Source: Bacteroidales bacterium
GTDB taxonomy: Bacteria; Bacteroidota; Bacteroidia; Bacteroidales; UBA932
Reading direction: 5' to 3'
Length of the DNA stretch: 10,610 nt
NCBI GenBank assembly: GCA_024401915.1
Contig: JAKSKA010000034.1
Span: 1 to 10,610 of the forward strand
The notes beneath the pieces are model-generated. The model was not told the origin of the DNA and searched no databases. It saw only the letters and a program-made list of their open reading frames with translations. Below, one piece after another: positions 1 through 5,338 of this stretch; position 1 is the first letter of the stretch, and the number at the start of each line of letters is the position of its first letter. The translations under genes and the position numbers were made by a program.

Positions 1-739
1 TTCCGGTATTCAGTTCGGGAGCGGCAGACTCTTCGATTCTCTGGCCTATCACCTTCCTGCCCTTGATTTCCCATACCCTGTTGAACTCGGGCAGAGGTAT
101 ATGGAAGAAGGCGAGGGAAGGAACATTGACGCCGCCGTTGCGGCTCGTGGCCTCTTCGCACTGCTGACGCATCCAGGCCACCTGGTCCAACCTGAAATAT
201 CCGTAGCACCCGGCGCCCTTTATAAGCGTATAATCCTGGGAGTCAAGCATATAAATATCCGCCATCTCCTTCCCGGAACCGTCCGACGAAAGCACGGGGA
301 TCCGCAGGTCCGCAAGTGCTCCGGAACCATCGACACAGTTGATGCTGTTCTTCGCGGCAGCGATGGTTTCCGACAGTTCGGATAAGGGAATATCCTGTTC
401 CCTGTCGTGGTTGCCATAGACGAAAGTATATGGAATCCCGTACGAGTCCATCCTGTCAAGGAACGTCCTCAGGACGCCGCGCGCCGGTTTTCCCCAGAGC
501 ACGTCACCGGTTATCGCAATGAAGTCGGGACGCTCCGTTTCGACGAGATAATCAATCCTGGACAACACCCGGGCCGTCTCCTGCGGGACTTCCGGACGAA
601 GATGGAGGTCGGTCAGCTGGAGTATCCTCAACTCGCCCCCCTTACGGAACACAAGGTTGCGGGAAGTACCGGCAAAGGACGTGACGGAAAGCAGGGCGGA
701 GAGCGCCAACGATATAAGCAACTTTTTATTCAGGAGCAC
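1..739 (-). CDS. Secreted metallophosphoesterase (Dcr2/purple acid phosphatase-like), C-terminus outside window
   Basis: This is a partial gene: about 246 codons are visible and the reading frame runs off the left edge. It encodes a calcineurin-like metallophosphoesterase that probably hydrolyses phosphomonoesters in the periplasm. Counting from a GTG at 739, a hydrophobic signal peptide spans residues 1-23 (core about 7-22, ending SFA). The metal-binding motifs follow in order: TDLH (D44, H46), TGDV (G78, D79), GNHD (N110, H111, D112) and FFHIPLPE (H213). The order and the spacing match the Dcr2/PAP29-type subfamily; the final GHxH motif lies beyond the edge. The frame is open upstream to a TTG at 784 and contains no ATG. 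The -7 element covers that TTG, so the GTG at 739 is the likelier start. The GntR regulator lies just upstream on the same strand. Confidence 0.85.
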   Translation of the reverse strand, partial: MLLNKKLLISLALSALLSVTSFAGTSRNLVFRKGGELRILQLTDLHLRPEVPQETARVLSRIDYLVETERPDFIAITGDVLWGKPARGVLRTFLDRMDSYGIPYTFVYGNHDREQDIPLSELSETIAAAKNSINCVDGSGALADLRIPVLSSDGSGKEMADIYMLDSQDYTLIKGAGCYGYFRLDQVAWMRQQCEEATSRNGGVNVPSLAFFHIPLPEFNRVWEIKGRKVIGQRIEESAAPELNTG

Positions 740-763
740 GGCTATCAGATAGTGTTTTATAAT

Positions 764-775
764 TTGGTTAACCAA
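764..775. promoter_or_regulatory. Perfect palindrome TTGGTTAACCAA, likely GntR/FadR-type operator
   Basis: This perfect 12-base palindrome contains the TGGT..ACCA core that FadR-subfamily GntR regulators recognise (compare the ExuR/UxuR-type form TTGGTATACCAA). It lies 7-18 bases downstream of the -7 element of the metallophosphoesterase promoter, overlapping the expected start of transcription. A bound protein would therefore block initiation. The adjacent gene encodes a regulator of exactly this family, which makes it the obvious ligand. The binding itself is inference. Confidence 0.6.
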
Positions 776-781
776 TTTTTG

Positions 782-815
782 CAAATATAGTTATTATATC
801 CGGAAATCCGACAAA
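782..815 (-). promoter_or_regulatory. Bacteroidetes-type promoter for the metallophosphoesterase
   Basis: On the minus strand, TTTG (815-812) and TATATTTG (789-782) are separated by 22 bases. They match the -33 TTTG and -7 TAnnTTTG elements of the main Bacteroidetes sigma factor. Transcription would begin around 776-772, downstream of the candidate TTG start at 784, which supports the GTG start at 739. The -33 element begins 3 bases beyond the stop codon of the regulator gene, so the two genes need not share a transcript. Confidence 0.6.
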
Positions 816-817
816 GC

Positions 818-1426
818 TCAAACTTTTTCGGAAAATTTCCTTATGTCGGCGAGATGGACATCCAGGGCTTTGAGCGCCGCATCCACATCCGCCCGTTCAA
901 TGGCATTGTACAGATCCTCGTGCTCCTTGACGACCTTCGGGTCGGCAACCATACAGACGTTATATTTGTGGTAATAGGTAACGACTTCGGCTGAAACCAG
1001 CTGGAGAAGGGCCACAAGCACGGAATTGTGCCCTCCGCAGGCAATAGCCTTGTGGAAGGCCATATCCTTCTCCGTATGCTTTTCCGGAGAAGTGTTCTTC
1101 GCGAAAGCATTCATCGTCTTCCTCATTGCCGCGAGGTCTTCCTCGGTCCTGTTGAGGGCGGAAAGCCTGATGCACTCCGCTTCCAGGAAAAGACGTGTAT
1201 GGACGAGGGAGGTGAAGAAGTGTTCGGCAACATAGGACCCGCTCTGAGGTCTCGTCTCGATGGCACCGCACAATTCGAGCTTCGTCAGGGCTTTCCTGAC
1301 GTATCCGCGGCTAACGCCCAGCATTTCGCACAACTTCCTCTCCGACGGCAGTCTTTCTCCGATCGGAATCTGTCCGTTGTCAATCAGCACCCTGATTTCC
1401 GCTGCTATGTCGTCGATATTTACCAT
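818..1426 (-). CDS. GntR-family transcriptional regulator, FadR/FCD subfamily
   Basis: This 202-residue regulator has an N-terminal winged helix-turn-helix (about residues 5-67), with the family signature ERLPSERKLCEMLGVSRGYV followed by the wing (ETRPQSGSYV). The C-terminal all-helical FCD effector domain (about 75-198) keeps the four metal ligands typical of the family: D121 and H125 (DMAFH), H169 (KEHED) and H191 (VHLAD). Such proteins respond to small carboxylates or sugar acids; the ligand here is unknown. An in-frame TTG at 1441 would add five residues, but it lies inside the -7 element. The ATG at 1426 also places the start directly before the conserved first helix. It probably controls the downstream metallophosphoesterase through the palindrome at 764-775. 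Confidence 0.9.
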   Translation of the reverse strand: MVNIDDIAAEIRVLIDNGQIPIGERLPSERKLCEMLGVSRGYVRKALTKLELCGAIETRPQSGSYVAEHFFTSLVHTRLFLEAECIRLSALNRTEEDLAAMRKTMNAFAKNTSPEKHTEKDMAFHKAIACGGHNSVLVALLQLVSAEVVTYYHKYNVCMVADPKVVKEHEDLYNAIERADVDAALKALDVHLADIRKFSEKV

Positions 1427-1438
1427 TGGAACAGGGCA

Positions 1439-1471
1439 CAAAGATAGGAATTATTTGTGTTGAATACCAAA
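1439..1471 (-). promoter_or_regulatory. Promoter of the GntR regulator gene
   Basis: On the minus strand, TTTG (1471-1468) and TATCTTTG (1446-1439) are 21 bases apart, an excellent match to the Bacteroidetes consensus. The leader would be only a few bases long before the ATG at 1426. The bases just after the -33 element read TTGGTATTCAA, an imperfect relative of the 764-775 palindrome, which could allow weak autoregulation. Confidence 0.55.
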
Positions 1472-1488
1472 TATTATTATTAACTTTG
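1460..1488 (+). promoter_or_regulatory. Promoter of tRNA-Pro
   Basis: TAACTTTG at 1481-1488 is a perfect -7 element. TTG at 1460-1462, spaced 18 bases, is a plausible -33; TTTG at 1454-1457 is an alternative at 23 bases. The mature tRNA begins 9 bases after the -7 element, so the 5' leader would be very short. The element overlaps the divergent promoter of the regulator gene. Confidence 0.6.
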
Positions 1489-1497
1489 TACGATATA

Positions 1498-1571
1498 CGG
1501 GGTGTGGCGCAGTTGGCTAGCGCATCTGCTTTGGGAGCAGAGGGTCGCACGTTCGAGTCGTGTCACCCCGA
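1498..1571 (+). tRNA. tRNA-Pro (anticodon TGG)
   Basis: A full cloverleaf can be drawn. The acceptor stem is CGGGGTG/CACCCCG, with the C1-G72 pair typical of bacterial proline tRNA. The D stem is GCGC/GCGC. The anticodon stem is TCTGC/GCAGA around the loop TTTGGGA, giving anticodon TGG. The T arm is GCACG-TTCGAGT-CGTGT. The discriminator is A, and the 3' CCA is not encoded (the next bases are CTA). It reads proline codons ending in A and probably others by wobble. No repeat of its 3' end was seen in the window, so there is no sign of an attachment site in use. Confidence 0.95.
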
Positions 1572-1603
1572 CTATTTCAAGCACTAAACATTCTTAATAA
1601 CAA

Positions 1604-1735
1604 ATGACAAACAAAAAGTCAAACGAGTATTACGCTCCCGAGATGAGCGTCCTCGGCCGGATTCCCGGCATCATCTGCACGTCCCCCTCGGTCACGACGG
1701 AGGAGTTCACTGAAACGACAGACATCAACTGGTAA
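1604..1735 (+). CDS. 43-residue conserved-type small protein upstream of the adhesin
   Basis: The ATG at 1604 opens a 43-codon frame ending in TAA at 1735. The protein begins MTNKKSNEYYAPEMSVLG, continues through GIICTS and ends in an acidic, Thr-rich tail with a C-terminal Trp (INW). The pattern Y-x-x-P-E, a hydrophobic run, G-[IL]-[IL]-C-x-S and an acidic tail resembles short peptides often seen near surface-protein genes in Bacteroidales. That family resemblance is from memory. There is no signal peptide, and the function is unknown. The frame ends 13 bases before the adhesin start, so co-transcription is likely. No separate promoter is visible, and it lies 32 bases after the tRNA. Confidence 0.6.
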   Translation: MTNKKSNEYYAPEMSVLGRIPGIICTSPSVTTEEFTETTDINW

Positions 1736-1748
1736 AACGACAAGAGTT

Positions 1749-4700
1749 ATGAAAAGGATTTTCAATTTCGCGCTTGCCGTTATCGCTTTGACAGCAGCGG
1801 CAGCTTCCTGTAGCAAGGAAATGACCTCCCCCGCAGAGGAGGAGGTGATCAAGACCGTTCCCACTACATTCACCGCATCCCTCGACGCCGACAAGGCCGG
1901 TCTGAGCGAAAGCGGCAAACAGGTTCTCTGGGAGAGCGGCGACAAGATTGCGGTCTATGACGGCACGGCCATCCGCGAGTTCACCCTCATCGATGGCGAA
2001 GGCACTACAAGCGCCACCTTCTACGGCGAGGTAGCCGAAACGGCCGAGAACTTCATCGCCGTCCATCCCTTCGCAAGCGCCAAGAAGGTAACGCCTGCAG
2101 CCGAGGAGACACCCGCCTCCATCAGCATCTCGGTTCCCGCAACCCAGACCATCGCAAGCGGCAGCCTCATCGACCCCGCAGCCCTCGTGGCAGTTGCTGA
2201 ATCCGCAGACGGCACCAGCCTCGCATTCAAGAACGTGGTCTCGCTTGTCAAGTTCACCGTGGACGCTGAAGGCGTTACGGCGTTCAAGCTCTCAGGCGCA
2301 TCCGGCGAGAAGTTCACAGGCACCGCCAGCGTGGGCACCGACGCCGTCGCGACAAGCGCCGGCAACACGGCATCGCTCACGGTAAAGCCCGCCGGCGAAA
2401 GCTTCGCAACGGGTACATATTACGCGGCCGTCCTACCCACCGCATTCACCAACGGACTCACCCTCGCAGTCAACAAGACCGACGGCGCAGCCCTGATCAA
2501 GACCACGGACAAGTCGAACGAATTCGTCCGCAACGCTGGATGCAACCTCGGAAACCTGACCTCCGGAGCCCAGACCCTCCCCAACCCCATCCTTACCCCG
2601 GAGCAGTTCAGGACCTTCGCTCAATATGCTGACGTCTATGCAGCCGGAACCACTGTGGAGCTTGGCGCCAACATCAGCCTCGCAGGCTTCGACAATGACG
2701 TTCTCCCCACAAAGAACCTCGCCGCCAACTTCGACGGAAAGGGCTACTGCCTCTCCGACATCGCGCTCGAAGGCACGACGTCCACCATCAGTGTGTTCGC
2801 TTCCGTCAGCGGAACGATCCAGAACCTCAACATCGGCACCAAGGACGGCACCACCGGTGACGGCAGCTACATCAAGAGCACCTGTGCTGATGACGTATCG
2901 GTCACGATGGCCGCGATAGCGTCGATAACAGGAAGCGGAAACGCAGAGAACATCGAGAACTTCGCAAAGGTTGAATACGCCGGAACCGCAGGCCGCGCCG
3001 TCACCAACGGCGGCTGTATCGGCAGCCTCAACTCCAGCGGCAGCGTCGAGGATTGCGCAAACTACGGATACGTGACAGCTTCCACGGCCGTTCCCGGCCA
3101 AAAGGAAGGTGACACAGGCGCAGTCTCTACCGCCGGCGTCATCGCAAGCGTCAGCAAGTGCAGCAAAATCAGCGGCTGCACCAACTACGGCCACGTCTCC
3201 TTCGCAGGAGCAACCCACTACAAATCACTCAATATGGGCGGCGTGATCGGATATATCTCAGCAGGAAGCAAGATCAGCGGGTGCAGCAACGAGGGCCTCG
3301 TGGAACTCGAGTCAACCACGAACGTCGCTCCCGCCTCAGCTACTGCAAAAATCGGCGGACAGCGCAGTATGGGCGGAGTCGTCGGATACAACAACAGCAC
3401 AGCCTGCACGATCGAGAACTGCACCAATAACGGCAGTGTCGAGCGCAACGGCGGCACGGCAGAGGACCACGCCAACTGTATGGGCGGCATTCTCGGCTAC
3501 AGCAACGCTATCGCAACGAAGATGATCAGCTGCACAAATGGCACAGGCGGCACGGTCAAGAACACCAAGACCAGCAGCGGCCGCAACCTTTATATGGGCG
3601 GCATACTCGGCTACGGCAGCGGCGCGGCCGAGATCACGAAGAGCCAGAACAAGGCGGATATCACCAACAGCCACACTGCTACCCTCATCTACCTTGGAGG
3701 TATCGCCGGCTATATTGACGGTGCCGGAAAGATCGGCGGGTCCGCAGAAGACAAGTGCGAGAACAGCGGAAAGATTTCCAGCACCTACAAGTCTTCGAAC
3801 GGCAGTTCCAACGCCAACCCCAACGTAGGACTCGGAGGTATCGCAGGCCGTATCGGAGCCGCAGCCATCAGCTGGTGCGACAACAAGGGATCCGAGGTCT
3901 CCCAGACCGCCGGCATCAACTATAGCGGAAACATCTACGCTGTCGCCGGCATCTGCGGAACAATCAGCAAAGGCGGTTCCATAAGCCACTGCAACAACGT
4001 AGCAAACATTACCCAGAAAGGCGGAACGTCCAGCAAGAAAATCGTGAGCAAGGCAGGCGGCATTGCAGGTTATATCTATAATACTGCCGGCGCATCCATA
4101 AGCGACTGCACCAACTCAGGCAAGATAAGCGTATCCGACTATAACAGCCAGGGTCGCGCAGGCGGAATCCTGGGAAACAGCAAAGTGGCATTCTCCATCA
4201 GCAACTGCAGCAATTCAGGAAACGTTGAGATCACCGGTGTCACCGATTCGTATTTTTACTTCGGCGGAATCCTCGGAGACATTCCTAGCGGAATCACAGG
4301 AGAGAACCTCACGGTTTCAGGATGCACCAACACAGGAGACCTTACCATTGACAAGGCCTCTAAAATACAGGCGAAGAAGAGTGACACAGGCGAATGGGCC
4401 TGCGGCCTTCGTTTCGGCGGCATCGTCGGCTGCGTTTCATCACCCTTTACCACATCGAACTGCATCAATGAAGGCGATGTCATAAACAACAGCGACAACT
4501 CTGCCGTTATACGTATCGGCGGCATCTGCGGCTCGGCAACCACGGCAGCGCCCACTTTTGAAAACTGCACGAATACCGGTGACGTCATCAACAACGGAAC
4601 TGCCGTTGACAACGCCCTCGATATGGGCGGAATAATCCCCTACGTCGGTTCGGGATGTACCGTAAATGGATGTGTCAATAGCGGAAATATCACAAACACC

Positions 4701-5009
4701 TGCACCTCACTCACCACAGAGCGTCTCGGAGGTATCTTCGGTTACTTCGGCGGCACGACAAAGATCACTGACTGCCGGACCACAGGAAACGTTATCGGAG
4801 CAAGCCTTGACACCAATATCGGCGTCATTGTCGGAGTCCCGAACAACAACCCTACAGTATCAGGATGCTCTGTAGGCCCCTGCGAGGTCGGTCTCGCCGG
4901 CTCGACGGTCACAATTACAGCTGAAAACTATGTCGACTACCTGAGGGGCTCGGCTGACACCAAGGCAACCAACCTCAACGCCACGAATGTCAGCTTCATC
5001 GCTGAATAG
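1749..5009 (+). CDS. Large lipoprotein adhesin: fimbrillin-like N-terminus plus GLUG-type beta-helix repeats
   Basis: This 1086-residue protein starts with a lipoprotein signal (MKRIFNFALA...AAAASC) and a lipidation cysteine at C21. Residues about 35-275 resemble the fimbrillin/Mfa2-like fold of Bacteroidales: F-x-A-S, then W-x-x-GD-x-I-x-x-Y, and later TYYAAVLPTAF. After a bridge (about 280-345, including FDGKGYCLSDIAL, typical of GLUG beta-helix entry) come about 16 repeats of 25-45 residues with the core [MLA]GGI-x-GY...I-x-x-C-x-N-x-G-x-[VI]. These probably stack as a right-handed beta-helix with a ladder of cysteine and asparagine side chains. The tail (1052-1086) shows no type IX sorting domain, so anchoring is by lipid. 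An outer-membrane adhesin or glycan-binding role is inferred. It is followed by a strong terminator. Confidence 0.85.
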   Translation: MKRIFNFALAVIALTAAAASCSKEMTSPAEEEVIKTVPTTFTASLDADKAGLSESGKQVLWESGDKIAVYDGTAIREFTLIDGEGTTSATFYGEVAETAENFIAVHPFASAKKVTPAAEETPASISISVPATQTIASGSLIDPAALVAVAESADGTSLAFKNVVSLVKFTVDAEGVTAFKLSGASGEKFTGTASVGTDAVATSAGNTASLTVKPAGESFATGTYYAAVLPTAFTNGLTLAVNKTDGAALIKTTDKSNEFVRNAGCNLGNLTSGAQTLPNPILTPEQFRTFAQYADVYAAGTTVELGANISLAGFDNDVLPTKNLAANFDGKGYCLSDIALEGTTSTISVFASVSGTIQNLNIGTKDGTTGDGSYIKSTCADDVSVTMAAIASITGSGNAENIENFAKVEYAGTAGRAVTNGGCIGSLNSSGSVEDCANYGYVTASTAVPGQKEGDTGAVSTAGVIASVSKCSKISGCTNYGHVSFAGATHYKSLNMGGVIGYISAGSKISGCSNEGLVELESTTNVAPASATAKIGGQRSMGGVVGYNNSTACTIENCTNNGSVERNGGTAEDHANCMGGILGYSNAIATKMISCTNGTGGTVKNTKTSSGRNLYMGGILGYGSGAAEITKSQNKADITNSHTATLIYLGGIAGYIDGAGKIGGSAEDKCENSGKISSTYKSSNGSSNANPNVGLGGIAGRIGAAAISWCDNKGSEVSQTAGINYSGNIYAVAGICGTISKGGSISHCNNVANITQKGGTSSKKIVSKAGGIAGYIYNTAGASISDCTNSGKISVSDYNSQGRAGGILGNSKVAFSISNCSNSGNVEITGVTDSYFYFGGILGDIPSGITGENLTVSGCTNTGDLTIDKASKIQAKKSDTGEWACGLRFGGIVGCVSSPFTTSNCINEGDVINNSDNSAVIRIGGICGSATTAAPTFENCTNTGDVINNGTAVDNALDMGGIIPYVGSGCTVNGCVNSGNITNTCTSLTTERLGGIFGYFGGTTKITDCRTTGNVIGASLDTNIGVIVGVPNNNPTVSGCSVGPCEVGLAGSTVTITAENYVDYLRGSADTKATNLNATNVSFIAE
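3006..4901 (+). repeat. Coding repeats: about 16 GG-x-x-G...C-x-N units
   Basis: Within the adhesin, residues about 420-1051 consist of diverged units built on GG-[IV]-x-[GA], a variable stretch, then I-x-x-C-[TSN]-N-x-[GA]-x-[VI]. The units vary from about 25 to 45 residues. Several insertions fall in the loop after the C-x-N turn, for example around the GKIGGSAEDKCENSG segment. The units are similar as protein but not identical as DNA, so they are old duplications and not recent slippage. Confidence 0.75.
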
Positions 5010-5030
5010 GCAGATGTTCGAAATATATGG

Positions 5031-5067
5031 AAGGAAGGGGTCCGGAAGCGGACTCCTTCTTTTTTTA
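5031..5067 (+). terminator. Intrinsic terminator after the adhesin gene
   Basis: GAAGGGGTCCG (5034-5044) pairs with CGGACTCCTTC (5049-5059) through one G-T wobble, with the 4-base loop GAAG. The stem can extend three weaker pairs outward. A run of T follows directly (5060-5066), and another T run follows after AAA. It lies 22 bases after the stop codon. Confidence 0.9.
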
Positions 5068-5079
5068 AATCTTTTTTCC

Positions 5080-5087
5080 TATTTTCG
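5080..5087 (+). promoter_or_regulatory. Possible -7 element for the Rpn leader transcript
   Basis: TATTTTCG differs from TAnnTTTG at one position. No clear -33 TTG lies at the right distance, because the upstream bases are the terminator T tract. It is the best candidate between the terminator and the structured region, and it would give a leader of about 245 bases. Confidence 0.3.
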
Positions 5088-5110
5088 CAGCATAGTTCAT
5101 TTCAGCGCTG

Positions 5111-5332
5111 GATTCTTCGGGGAGTATTAATGTTTCGTACCCTGCTGCGGGGGAGCCCAAGTTTGCCAAAGGCTTCGGTCAGCACCGGCGGCACGGCTGA
5201 CTCTTGTTCGTTATGCGAGAGCAAGAGGCCGGAGAATCGGGACTATGGTCCGGCATTGATTATGATTGATAGGGGCGAATAGCAGCGGTGCCGGGGCTGG
5301 AAAGCTACCGGAATGTTAAACCTATCAATCAT
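5111..5332 (+). ncRNA. Candidate structured leader RNA upstream of the Rpn nuclease
   Basis: This stretch carries no gene but can fold into an ordered set of helices found by eye. GATTCTTCGG (5111-5120) pairs with CCGGAGAATC (5229-5238) and closes a junction. Inside lie hairpins 5121-5126/5138-5142, 5152-5157/5171-5176, 5178-5183/5196-5201 and 5202-5206/5222-5226, which do not conflict with each other. A second domain is closed by the 12-bp helix 5262-5273/5321-5332. An alternative hairpin, GCCGGA/TCCGGC (5228-5233/5249-5254), competes with the closing helix, which is the kind of switch seen in regulatory leaders. I do not recognise a known riboswitch class. Short helices alone could be chance in GC-rich DNA; the 10- and 12-bp helices are the stronger part. 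Confidence 0.4.
5262..5332 (+). repeat. Perfect 12-bp inverted repeat enclosing a GNRA-capped hairpin
   Basis: ATGATTGATAGG (5262-5273) and CCTATCAATCAT (5321-5332) are exact reverse complements, 47 bases apart. Inside, CCGGGGCT (5291-5298) pairs with AGCTACCGG (5303-5311), leaving one bulged A and one G-T pair, around the tetraloop GGAA. The right arm ends 6 bases before the ATG at 5339, so folding of the transcript could control access of ribosomes. An invertible segment is an alternative, but no recombinase gene is nearby. Confidence 0.6.
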
Positions 5333-5338
5333 TATGCT

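Noticed and set aside
101..790. Plus-strand frames at the left edge
   Set aside because: They oppose the metallophosphoesterase, whose minus-strand frame shows all expected metal-binding motifs in order.
1498..1571. tRNA-Pro as an integration site for a mobile element
   Set aside because: No repeat of the tRNA 3' end and no integrase gene were seen in the window.
2433..3218. Long minus-strand open frame (261 codons) opposite the adhesin gene
   Set aside because: It is the mirror of a GC-rich repetitive coding region, has Ala/Val/Gly/Asp-rich composition with no domain pattern, and lies wholly inside a convincing gene.
5288..5338. GTG start extending the Rpn protein by 17 residues
   Set aside because: It lies inside the hairpin leader, encodes residues not typical of the family start, and the ATG at 5339 gives the expected N-terminus.
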